Positions 22,095 through 32,522 of a DNA stretch of 64,000 bases are shown here, piece by piece. Positions within the stretch are counted from its first letter, which is position 1. Each line of letters opens with the position of its first letter. The stretch is from assembly GCA_035610365.1 (NCBI GenBank), contig CM069436.1, forward strand, positions 59,349,505 to 59,413,504. The letters run 5' to 3'. The notes below the pieces were generated by a model, which worked only from the letters and a program-made list of their open reading frames with translations, was not told where the DNA came from and searched no databases. Made by a program: the position numbers and the translations under genes. Source of the stretch: Aquatica leii (Eukaryota; Arthropoda; Insecta; Coleoptera; Lampyridae).

Positions 22095-22826
22095 TGTATT
22101 TTAACGAATTTTAAAACGAATTTATTTATAACAAAATATTTACACGTTTATAATTACACGTAGAGGCATTTCATTATGTCGTGAGCTGTGACCTTGAGTC
22201 GAAAATTGGAATTAATATAGTAAAAGTCAAAAATTTGACAAGTCTATCTGAATTCCAAAAACGTTAGTCTATTTAAAAGACACTCACGTTAATAAAATTT
22301 GATAATAATTGGATATTTATTTATTAAGTAAAAATTAATTTATTTATAATAATACCTAAAGACTTATTAACAACAAATACAACAATAAAAGCAAAAATAA
22401 GTTAGAAAAAATGTACCGGTGAATGTTTGTAAGACGGATAATAACAATATTTTGACATATACAGACTACAGCGCCACAGTTCACGAGATCTTGAAAGACG
22501 TCTAACTAATTAAATCTAACGATATTAAAAAAACCACTTACGCTTATATATTACTATCACTCGAAAAATAATCTCAGCGGATAATTTCTGTTCTAATTCC
22601 GTATTTATATACATTAAAGGCACGTGCGCTTAAACTCCGTTATATTTATCTCTAACACTTACAGTAATCACTTATTTATTTAAGTAGTCTTTAATACTTC
22701 CGACTTCGAAAAACTGACCATGATTCCTTTGAAGCGTTTTTATATATTTATGTTATCTCTCTCTAGAATTTTTTACATCATTTGGTAAACGTTCTAGAAG
22801 TTGACAATAACTTCGCGAACGTTTCA
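22095..22826 (-). repeat. 3' LTR of Gypsy copy A
   Basis: It begins TGTATTTTAACG and ends GAACGTTTCA, followed by the purine-tract complement CTGCCCTCTTCTTA, as in copy C. Its length is inflated by the hAT-derived insert at 22150-22503. Confidence 0.75.
22150..22503 (+). mobile_element. hAT-derived fragment inside the LTR of Gypsy copy A
   Basis: Reverse complement of about 57825-58172, the 5' coding edge and upstream sequence of the CGGBP1-like hAT. The landmark GGCATTTCATTATGTCGTGA is at one end and CAGCGCCACAGTTCACGAGA at the other. It lacks hAT termini, so it is an internal piece, perhaps captured during repair. LTR sequence resumes on both sides. Confidence 0.75.
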
Positions 22827-22890
22827 CTGCCCTCTTCTTAAAACTGCTCTGTTCTAGAATCGGAAAGTGGATGCGACACCAGTAGAAAAG

Positions 22891-23240
22891 ATCATGGCGA
22901 TACCGACAGCTTTCTTCATTTCGGCAGCTTCCTTGAGCATAAAAGTAGCATTCAATGGACTTTTCCTGACCCAATATTCTACTTGGTTGGTAAGTACAGA
23001 CCAACACTTGAACGCCTGTTCCTCGGAAGACTACCTCTAAGATATTTCGAACTGTCTCCAATTCCGCTGATCTAAGCCACAACCAAGCTTGGGTACTCCC
23101 AATTCTTTAATATTGTGAAACTCCATTTTTCTTTTGAGATTCTATAATGCTCGGTACAGATTTTCGTGTAGCGGTTCTGTACGTGAGTACTTCTTGGTCA
23201 CCAGATAGAAAACGAAGCGTCGTTCATCACGTAGTTTTTG
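22891..23240 (-). other. Macro-domain (OARD1/TARG1-like) and CCCH zinc-finger module, Gypsy copy A
   Basis: On the minus strand, FVFYLVTKKYS and later VPKLGCGLD match the two catalytic-site motifs of human OARD1/TARG1, ITKK (Lys84) and GCGLD (Asp125). A helix and strand (RNILEVVFRGTGVQVLVC) follow as in that family. CYFYAQGSCRNEESCRYRH then fits C-x7-C-x5-C-x3-H, a CCCH zinc finger (22891-22950). The module lies between integrase and the 3' LTR. Described here as a fossil part only. Confidence 0.8.
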
Positions 23241-26200
23241 GCGAAATTGAAGGTCGCATGGCAGTCGTATTTCGTGACCGAGCATGATACAAGATGGTGT
23301 TTGACCTGTGCTTTCGTAAACGAATGATCGGTATGCCATTGGGATGCATTTTGTTCTCAAATTACATTCTGAGCAGAGCCCTGAGATGTTAATCGCTACT
23401 GTTTCTAAAGAGTTTCCCACGTTATAGTGCTTCATTGGTGCTTTGCGCTTTTTTGCTGTACCATTTTCTGATGCGCAGAACGTGCACTTACGACACCATT
23501 TCATAACATCTGCTTTGCAGTTTACTTAGTAGAATTTTTTTCGAACTTTTCCCAATGTCTTCTTTACGCCAAAGTGTCCTCCTGATTAGCATCATGGATA
23601 TGCTTCAACACTTGTGGCATCTGGCTCTTTGACACTAACAACTGTAGTCTGTTTTCCGTGCCCTCGATACTCTCTACGCATTGCTTAAGAAGACCGTTTT
23701 CTACTACCAAAAAGTCTCACTGCGCCCAGTACGCTTTAATGTTTCTGCCCAAAGCACTCACTTCTTCCCAGGTTGGTCGTCGGCTGTTTTCCTTTCATTT
23801 CATTTCAACTATTTAGGTTCCGTCATCAACCATAACAGTTCTCCGGAGGTATTCGACTTTTTCTTCAAGTCACGAACAATGGTTGCAGTCCGCTGAACAT
23901 GGTCTTCTAGACAAGGTATCAACGTTCCGCTGACTGCTTTCGGCACGGTGTTTTGTGTCATAGTCATACTCTTGCAGTCTCTTGATCCATCTTGTTACTT
24001 GTCCGTCCGAGTTACGGAACTGCAATAGCCATTTTAAAACAGTTTGGTCCGGCCTCAGTAAAATTTTTTGTCCATACAAACATTTATGAAAGTGTTCTAT
24101 GGACTTGACGACTGCTAATAGCTCCCCCCTAGTCACGAAATAATTCCTTTCTGACCTAGACAAAACTTTAATAAAATACGCGATTACTTTTTCTTGTCTA
24201 GCTTGCACCTGTGAGAGGACCGGGGCTATAGCCAGATTGCTTGCGTCGGTATCCAAAACAAATTTTCCTTCTTTTCTTGAGTAACTTAAAATTGGCGAAG
24301 TGACTAAGGCTTGATTTAGTTAATGCAAAGCATTTTCGCAGTCTTCATTTTATCTAAATTCTGCTCATTCTTTGGTCAATCTCGTCAAAGGTTTGGCAAT
24401 ATTGGCATATTCGGGTACAAATCATCTGAAATAGATGCACAACCCAAGGAAACTTCAACCTGATGTTTGTCGATTGGTCTTAGCCATGAGTGCACTGCAC
24501 GTATTTTGTCTGGGTCAGCCTTTACTGCATCTCTAGATACGACGTGGCCAAGGTATTGCACTTCTTGAATACGTGGTTCTTCTTTAGGTTTAGTTTTAGA
24601 TATGCTCCACGTAGTCGCTGGAACACTTCTTTCAAGTTGTTCAAGTGTTCTTCAGACGACCTTCCAACCACGATTGCGATGTCTAAGTAAACCAAGTACG
24701 TCTTCCAAGACAGTCCGTGTAAAATGGTTTTCATCAAACGCTCGAACGTTGCAGGAGCGTTACACAGGCCAAAGGGCATCACAGTGAACTGCTACAAACC
24801 AGTTTCAATCGCAAAAACACAATCCTTAGGTTCCAATTTCTACTAGTCAGTAACCACTCATTAAATCTGACAAGGTGTCTAACGTATCGTCAATTCTCGG
24901 TAAATTATAGCTGTTATTATTGGTCACGTTGTTAAGCTGTCTGTAGTCTACGCAAAACCCCGTTGATCTATCTTTCTTTTTTACAAGTACCACCGGGGCC
25001 GCCTATGGGCTATTTCAAGGTTGAATTACACCTTCTCTCTCCATATCCATCATTATTTGTTCAAATTATTTATTCAGCTTTTTCTCTTTTCGCTAAAGGA
25101 AGTTGGCATGGATGTTGTCGTATCGGCCGAGCGTCTCCGGTATTAATTTTATGTTTTACTACGCTAGTTCTTCCTTTGGAACTACTCTCCATCGCGAACA
25201 CTTTAAGTGTAGCCAGCTAGTTTTGGTTGAGGTTTTGGCATTTGGAGGTAAGCTATTGTGAGCACTTCTTCGGCGATGTATCTTAATTAGAATTTAGGCA
25301 TCTCACAATTTGAGTTGCTGGCGTGCATTGGCCTACCACGGTCTTCTTTTTCAACGTTACTGAATCTGAGTTGCATTCAAAATCCATTCGTTCAATCAAG
25401 CGTTTGTAGCTTTTTCGGAGATTTCCATTCAGGTGTACCATTACCACGCTTTTAGTCCTTGCTGGCAAAGTCACGTCTTCACTCAATACGATTGGCACGG
25501 TTGCCTTTTCTGACGAATGAAAAGAAATTTCTTCACTGTCGATCTTCAGGACATCGTTCTTCATAGCCAAACGGAACCCATACTTTTGTATCACGTTTAT
25601 TCCTAGGATAACTTATATCGTAATGTCGGCTACCAGTACTTGACGGTTGAGTACTCCATTTCCCAAACTAAGTTATTTTGACTTGTCGTTGAGTAGGTAT
25701 TTCTTTACCCGTCGTTGTTCAAAGTCGTACTGTTACTGGTGACGTTTTCTCATCTTTCCGTAATATGTCCGGACGAATGATGATCTTCATCGCTCCCGTG
25801 TCAACCAGTAACTGAACACTTATTCCATTGATCTTATCGTCAAGATAAATGTTATGCAATTGCTCTATAGGACTTAGTACAAGTCGTCGTACGTGACTTA
25901 CTTCCCCGCAGTTCCAGCACGTCACTTCTCTTTCTCGAGCTTCTTGCTCCCGAAATACAAGTCGCACTGTTCTTTCACTGCTTTCTTGTGTCTGTGCGGA
26001 TATTTCTGCAGCACAACGGAGCTTATGGCTGCTTCGGTGCGACGCCTGTTTTGCTGCTTCAAACTCTAAAGCATGGGTTAAAGTGTCATCCAAAGTCTTC
26101 GGTCGAGCTAACCGGAGAGTTTCGCTGTTTCAGAGGCCGTCTACAAAGATTTGAATAGCCAACTGCTCCAAGAAGGTATCTGGTGCTGTAGGATACGCAA

Positions 26201-26590
26201 GCCGTGTTAATCTGGCGATGTCGGCCTCAAATTCTTGAAGACTTTTAGCAGCTTTCTGAAACCGACTTTTAATTTTGGCTTGGTACATTTGTTAAAGATG
26301 AACATCTCCATATCTTATTTCTAAACGAGAAATTAAGAGTTCATAATCTTTTTCGAGGTGGCCAGGAACAGTCTGCAAGATTCTAAAGGCTTCTTCACGT
26401 AAGGACACTATTAAAAACGTTGCTTTCTGCTTGTTGCTATAACCATCAGCTGTAGCTGCGGCTCCAAACTGCTTGTAGTAGGTTGATTATGGAAAAAATT
26501 TGGAGATACAACTTTAAACTTGTGAGTGGTTTCTTTCCGATGGTCCAATTGAAGCTGAACTGATTACTAGAATAATGGGCCCCAGGTATC

Positions 26591-27249
26591 TAATAACGTG
26601 ATTGCTGAAGTCTACCACCCGTCTGGTCATCACACACCAAAAGGAAGAACCCCTACATAAAATCAGACTTGGGTATAGGACTAATAAATGGTCACAAATA
26701 AATTAATATTAATTATTGATTAATATCCTTTAATTTAAGCTAATTAATTGATTAAATAAATAAATAATCTGCACTTAATGGTGTTGCCATGAAGAACTAA
26801 AAATCTATAAACTATTACAAGCTAGACTAAGCAAACTTATGTCACAGCGTTAGTTAGTATTTACGAGTTTTACGTATAACTATTGATATGTTGTTGTTTT
26901 CAATCGATAAGATAACGTTAGTTTTAATTTTTTTTGTTTTAAAAAATTTGTGGTTTTCTTGTACTAAACGTTAGATACTATTTTTAATTTTTAAAATAAA
27001 TTTTTGGAAAGTTTAGTTTTCAAAATTAACAGCGTCAAGTACTTAAACGCCGGAAATACCAATACGATTGCGAAAAAAGGAAATGCCGTTTTTGCTTAAC
27101 CAAATATTACGTTCCCACAGTTTGTGATTTAACATCTTATGATAAATTTAATTAGTTAGAGGAATGTTCAAGATTAGGTTCATGATTTCCTTTTTGCGTA
27201 TAATATAAATAGAACTGATAATAAAATCATATGATAGTTGCATATTAAG
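26591..27249. other. A+T-rich stretch before the small secreted-peptide gene
   Basis: No gene seen. It includes the probable promoter of the small peptide gene: TATAATATAAATAG near 27201-27214, about 40 bases before the start codon. Confidence 0.45.
27201..27214 (+). promoter_or_regulatory. TATA box of the secreted-peptide gene
   Basis: TATAATATAAATAG lies about 36-49 bases upstream of the ATG at 27250, giving a short 5' leader, common for small insect secreted-peptide genes. Confidence 0.5.
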
Positions 27250-27468
27250 ATGAAGTACATCACAGCGTTGTTACTTTTAACTACATTTGTAGTAACTGTG
27301 ATTGCATCTGCATGTAAGTGTTTTTCAAGATCTTAATCTGAATGTATTCGGTTGGTTTTAGATATACAAAAAGCCTATGAAGAGTGTATGATTAAAAATT
27401 GTTTACGCCAAAACATAAATTGGAAAGAATATACCAATTGCGAAGAATACTGTCGTTCAAAGGAATAA
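27250..27468 (+). CDS. Small secreted four-cysteine peptide, 56 aa precursor
   Basis: Exon 1 (27250-27313) and exon 2 (27362-27468) join across a 48-nt GT-AG intron, split codon T|AT. Exon 1 encodes a clear signal peptide, MKYITALLLLTTFVVTVIASA, cut most likely after ASA. The mature peptide of about 35 residues starts YIQKAYEECMIKNC and ends CEEYCRSKE. Its cysteines are spaced C-x4-C-x12-C-x3-C, compatible with two disulfides linking a helical hairpin. A TATA box precedes and AATAAA signals follow. I recognise no family. Such peptides can be antimicrobial, venom-like or signalling, but nothing here decides. The complete gene structure argues that it is real and not a relic. Confidence 0.78.
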
Positions 27469-27486
27469 CATGGGTAATAGATCCAT

Positions 27487-27527
27487 GGATAATAAAGTTT
27501 TAAACATGTAATTGAAAAATAAATTTT
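27487..27527 (+). promoter_or_regulatory. Polyadenylation signals of the secreted-peptide gene
   Basis: Two AATAAA motifs lie about 22 and 51 bases after the stop codon, in GATAATAAAGTTT and GAAAAATAAATTT. Confidence 0.55.
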
Positions 27528-27968
27528 TTCTTTAAATTACGTTTTTTATTTTAATTGTTAATAATATGTCTGTATAACTTATTATCTTTTTAATACGCAT
27601 AGTACCTATCTCGTAACTTTAATTCTGTTGGTTTCTTTAATTTTTTAGATCATTTTTGTAGACGTAACGGATGCACTTAGCCGAGTAATATTTTTGTTGT
27701 CTTTGGAATATTTTTATTGGATTTTTTATAAATCATGATCATTATTTCTACTTCTCAGTAATGGAGACGTTGGTTACTTCTTAATGTGCAAGTGAAACAT
27801 TTACTTTTACCTAAACCTTGATTAATTATTTGTCTTATAATTCAATTGCGGGTACTGATATAAAGAGTAGCGATAAACTATATACGCGCTAATTGTTATT
27901 ATTTGTGCATTGTTACTTAATTTCTTTTCACGAAATGCTTTAAAATCCTATCACTTCTATTTAACGTA
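27528..27968. other. Spacer, no gene seen
   Basis: A+T-rich sequence between the peptide gene and the hAT element, without recognisable features. Confidence 0.4.
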
Positions 27969-27976
27969 GTTAAAAG
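27969..27976. repeat. 8-bp target duplication GTTAAAAG (left)
   Basis: Identical to 30372-30379 and directly abutting CAGGGCCGTTTCTA. Confidence 0.9.
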
Positions 27977-30371
27977 CAGGGCCGTTTCTACACATTTTGC
28001 CACTCTAGTAAGATTTAAAAAATTCGCCCCCTCTCTATTGTCAAATCTTTCGTGTCTTACAGATTTGAAAAATTAATTACAGTGATAATAAAATACTTTT
28101 TTGAAAATGAAAATAATTATATACATCAGACAAACCTCTCAATTAATATAATATTTTTCTTACCTTTATCTTAGCAGTCTTTAATTAGCTCATTAATACC
28201 AATCTGGTAAGCTATTCGTTTTTCTATTGATATTGTGGCTAGTCCAACGAGTCTCTCTTGGCTCATCGAACTACGCAGATAAGTTTTAATTAGTTTTAAC
28301 TTTGAAAAACTCCTTTCCGCACTTGCCACTGATATAGGTAAAGTTAAAAGCATACGAAGAGCTACGAACAAATTAAGGAAACCGCTTTCTAATTTATTTT
28401 GACACAGATAGTTCATCACATCAGGTATTACATTTTTTTGTACTCGATGACTTATTCCTGAACGTTCAGAATAAAAAGTTCACGCATCTTAAAGGATATT
28501 GAAAGGAAAAATATTTTTGTCGGGTTAAAGCTGATTCTAATTAGGTACACAATTCCATGAGTGCTTTAGAAGTTTTCATTGTGAGGTTACTTATATTGCA
28601 TAACATATAAAATAATTTTGCTATTTTGTTTAACTGTGTAAATTGCTTTTTTACAGAATGTATCGATGTGTCTAATATTGCAAAATAGTAATTTACTCCG
28701 AAATTCTGTTTGAGATCAGGTAAAGGTTCATCTTCTGATTAATAACTGAACAATTTCCTTTTCCTCCTTTTTACCTCGGTTGAAAAATTGGTTCTGTATT
28801 AATTTCTTCAGCAAGCTCTTGAGCATCGACTAAATTACTGTTTTCTTAATAGTAAAGTGCTTGTCTTGCAGTAGTTTACTAGTCAAATTAATTCGAAATA
28901 CTACATTGTGTCATGTGGCAACTGCTATAACAAACTTAAATGAAGAAAAAACGCTGTTGAGAAGACTTTCAGTTTCAACCTTAGCCATGGTACCAGAAGA
29001 GCCTTTAGGGGTTGAATCTTCAGTAATTTCAAATAACGCATCATAAACTTCCAGTAACTGGTATCTAGTTGCATTCAAGGAATCAATCCTGCTTGACCAG
29101 CGAGTAGCACTCACAGGTTTAATAGCCAGAGATGTAATATGACGTTTAAGTACATCCCATCGACGTGTCAATGCAGCAAAAAATACATACAGACGTTGTA
29201 CAATATCAAAAGCTTCTGCTGCTTCAGCACAACATAAAGCAGCGTCATTGACTACGAGGTTCAAGGTGTGAAAACTGTAGAGAACATAAAACGTACACTG
29301 ATTAATATCCGATATTATTTTTTGTAAACCTATTTTTTTCCTTCGTTATCATAATTTTGACATCGTCCTCAATCAACAAAAATATACTTTGTAGCTGATT
29401 GATCAAAACATGGTTCATCGATTCATTTGTTGTTTCGGTTAGTGGTATATATCCCAGAAAATATTCTTTTATTTGCACGAGGTTATTTTCTTGAAATTTT
29501 TTATCAGACTGAGAATATTCTGTTGAAGTTTCCACAATGTCCACATATCTTATGAATTATGATCATTGTCATTTGTTCCGTGTTTGGAGTGCAATCAAGA
29601 ATGATTAAAAAATACTTTGCCTTTTAACCATGAAAACTATTTTTTTTTATACCGTGTGATAACACTTCGATTAGTTCATTTTGAAAGATATTGTCTAAAT
29701 TATCATTATTTTGTATTCTCCAAATATGTTCATTCATAATAGGGTTAAATAAAACGAGAAATTCTAAAAAATTTAGAAAATTGCCATTATTTGGAAGTTT
29801 TCTTTAATAATGTATTGCACTAATTTTTTTTCTCTCATCTAATGGAAATGTTTTAATTACTTGCCGTAGCTCATTCTCAACTAACAGAATTCTTAATGTG
29901 TGAAGCAGGATCTAAATAATCTACTTTAACGTTTTTTATTGATATTTCATCTACATTTTTATTTCCAAGTCTACCTTTTTTAGGATTCATTAAAATTAGT
30001 TTCTCTTGCTCTTATTAACTCTATTTTTTTGTTTAAAGTTATTTCCTTGTCCTTTTTAGAATTTGAAGTTGATGCAATAGAGGATTGGAAGAGTTCTCGG
30101 AAAGGCGTAAAAAATTTTCTATCGACCCACTTAATTTAGATAGTTCCATTTCTTTATCACATTTTTTTTTATATGTAGCTCCTGAGAGTTTTTTACGGTC
30201 TGCCATTTTATACTTTATAACAATAAAAAAATTTAACGTCGTGACAGGAAGTGAAGTAAAACAAAACTCGTTAGAGGGCGTCGAAAGCAGAAATCTAACT
30301 TTAGTGTAATGAATATACAGGGTATTACATTTTGAAATTTATGCACGTAACAAATCGTAGAAACGGTCTTG
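27977..30371 (-). mobile_element. hAT transposon (ZMYM1-like) with 8-bp target duplication
   Basis: The ends are CAGGGCCGTTTCTA and TAGAAACGGTCTTG, inverted repeats matching at 12 of 14 positions, flanked by the exact duplication GTTAAAAG. The interior encodes a minus-strand transposase of the ZMYM1 group distinct from the copy at 4638-8085. Different ends and TIR sequence indicate a separate subfamily. Confidence 0.9.
28171..30206 (-). pseudogene. hAT transposase (ZMYM1-like), broken
   Basis: The minus-strand start is at ATG 30204-30206, MADRKKLSGATYKKKC, a basic N-terminus common in this group. The middle parts (29544-29302 and 29264-28911) hold LYVFFAALTRRWDVLKRH and SATRWSSRIDSL. The C-terminal dimerisation domain (28419-28171) has SVASAERSFSKLKLIKTYLR. 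The TTF finger region (about 29560-30000) and the zone before the dimerisation domain are broken by several stops and frame changes. It could not make transposase, but the terminal repeats might still be mobilised in trans. Confidence 0.82.
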
Positions 30372-30652
30372 GTTAAAAGTTAACAACAAACATTATGTTG
30401 TAAGCTCGTTTACTCGACAATAATATCAACTTATACGGCTCATAAAGTTACATAAAGACATACATACATACATACATACAGAAGAATACAGTCCATATTT
30501 ATAAGTCTTGTAATTAATAAAGATTTTATTCAAACTAGCTAATAAATAAACAAAGCAGTAAAATCATAACAGAGCTAAGTTATGCGTGCCCAATTATACA
30601 TTGGTTTTCACTTGTTTTATCAATAGATACGATAATTGTCATTTTTGTTTTT
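30372..30652. other. Spacer with the right target duplication and a short (TACA)n run
   Basis: GTTAAAAG at 30372-30379 closes the hAT. A run of five or six CATA units lies near 30460-30480. Nothing else is seen. Confidence 0.5.
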
Positions 30653-31584
30653 TCACTGAACCATTTCCTGATGTGCAGACCGTGCACTTACAGCACCATT
30701 CCATGACGTTCTCTTTGCAGTTAACCGAGTAAAACTTTCTCGAACTGTACCATCGTGCAGATACTTTAACACCTGTGACACTCGGCTCTTCGGCATTATC
30801 AACTGTAGCCTGTTTTCCGTGCCCTTAACACTCCTTAAAGATTGCTTAAAAAGACCGTCTTTTACTCTTAAAGAGTCCCACTGCGCCCAGTATGTTTTGA
30901 TGGTTTTGCCCAAAGCAATCACTTCTTCCCAAGTTGGAGGTCGGTCGTTTGCTTACCAGTTTAGGAGTACTCTTATGTCAGAATCACCATCACCAACCAT
31001 AGCAGTTTTTCGGAGACATTGGATCTTTTCTTCAAATCGCAAATAATTACTACAGTTTGCCGGACATGGTCTTTTGGACAAGGCATCAGCGTTCCGATGA
31101 CTCTTTTCGGCACGGTGTTTTGTGTTATAATCATACTCTTGAAGTTTCTTAATCCATCTTGCCACTTTTCTTTCGGGATTACGAAATTGCAATAGCCATT
31201 TCAAGGCGGCGTTAGTCCGTCCTTAGTAAAAATTTTCGTCTATACAAATATTTGTAGAAATGTTCTGTGAACGAATGCTAACAGTTCTCTCCTAGTTACG
31301 CAATAATTCTTTTCTGACCTAGACAAAACTTTACCAAAACACGCAATTACTTTGTTTGTCCATCTTGCACCTGTAAAAGGACTTTACCTATGACCAGATT
31401 ACTTGCATAGGTATCCAAAACAATTTTTTTTTCTTGGATAACTTGAGAGCGGCAAAGTGACTAGGGCTTGTTTTAGGTGACGGAAACTGTATCTCCCGTT
31501 TTCGCAGTCTTCATTAAATTTAAATTTTGTTCTTTCTTCGGTCAGTTTCGTCAAAAGTTTGTCGATATTGGCAAATTAAAGTAC

Positions 31585-31966
31585 TGTAACAAATTTTATT
31601 ATTAAAACTAATTAATTTATTTATACTAAAAATATGTACACGTTTATAACTAACCGAATTAATTTAATCTAAGGATATATAATAAAAACACTTACACTAA
31701 TTTATGTCACTTACACGAAGATAAGATAAAGTCCGCGGATAGCTTTACACACTTGTTTACACTAAAGTCACGTATAAGATTATACGCCGTATATTTATCT
31801 CCACACACGCGCTAATTACTTATTTATTTAAACTGACCTCGGATTTGTTTGCACAGTATTTATACATTGTGGCAAAACATTCCCGTATGTTCCGCATCCT
31901 TCTGTGAACGTTCTAGAAAACCTCGCAAAGGCTCTCGAAGTTGCAAATAACTTCTTGAACGTTTCA
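31585..31966 (-). repeat. 3' LTR of Gypsy copy C
   Basis: TG...CA bounded, 382 bp. On its right the complement of a polypurine tract (CTGCCCTCTTCTTA) marks the 3' LTR side of a minus-strand element. Confidence 0.85.
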
Positions 31967-31983
31967 CTGCCCTCTTCTTAGGG

Positions 31984-32522
31984 ATCGTGGCGATAGCGGC
32001 AGCTTTTTCCATTTCGGCAACTTCCTTGACCATAAAAGTAACAGTCAATGGACTTTTTCTGACCCGATATTCTTCTTGGTTGGTAACTGCAGACCAACAC
32101 TTATACGTCTGTTTCCCGGAAGACGACTTCCAACATGTTTCGAATTGTCTTCCAATTCAGTTGATCTAAGCCACAATCAAGCTTGGGTACTGCCAATTTC
32201 TTAACATGATTCCGTAATGTAATGTTTGCCACAGATTTTTGTATAACGGCTTGATACATGAGTATTTCTTGGTGACCAGATAAAAAACGAAGCGTCTGTC
32301 ACCACGTAGTCTTAAAACTTTTCCGATTACCGGTTGCTGTCTTCGTAATTCATCTAGCTGCCCAAACTTCTTTTTAAACACGACTGCAACCCCTCTGGAA
32401 ATGTCAAGATCCTCGCTCACGCAATGTGCGATGGCGTAATCTTTTTGTGTTTGGAACAGGTCTTGTTGTTTCTCGGTGGTAACTCCGAACCTAGCCTTTT
32501 CAAAACCTCCGTATAAGCTCAT
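31984..32522 (-). other. Macro-domain (OARD1/TARG1-like) plus CCCH zinc-finger ORF region, Gypsy copy C
   Basis: The ORF starts at ATG 32520-32522, six bases after the stop that ends pol. It reads AIAHCVSEDLDISRGVAVVF then KKKFGQLDELRRQQ and FVFYLVTKKYS, closely following human OARD1/TARG1 (AHCISED, AVLFKKKFG, YLITKK). The later part of the region carries CGLD and a helix-strand pair. A CCCH finger (CYFYGQGSCRNGKSCRYRH, 31984-32043) follows before the 3' LTR. In the family these motifs form the ADP-ribose pocket of a macro domain that hydrolyses ADP-ribose from glutamate. Listed as a fossil part. Confidence 0.85.

Larger units (their letters stand above)
22095..26590 (-). mobile_element. Ty3/Gypsy retrotransposon copy A with macro-domain/CCCH accessory ORF
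   Basis: Fossil LTR element on the minus strand. Parts in element order: gag with zinc knuckle (CWNCGEVSH, about 25.7-26.5 kb), protease (LLVDTGA, near 25.8 kb), reverse transcriptase (about 24.5-25.1 kb, MMPFGLCNAPATFERLM), RNase H (23.87-24.26 kb), integrase (about 23.1-23.8 kb), an accessory region (22.89-23.24 kb) and the 3' LTR (22095-22826). The accessory region reads as the C-terminal half of an OARD1/TARG1-type macro domain and a CCCH zinc finger. No matching 5' LTR is seen after 26590. The copy is broken in many places (ten or more) and old. The LTR holds a 350-bp piece of an unrelated hAT. Confidence 0.88.

Noticed and set aside
30459-30481. (TACA)n run as a regulatory element
   Set aside because: A simple short microsatellite with five or six units; no function can be argued.
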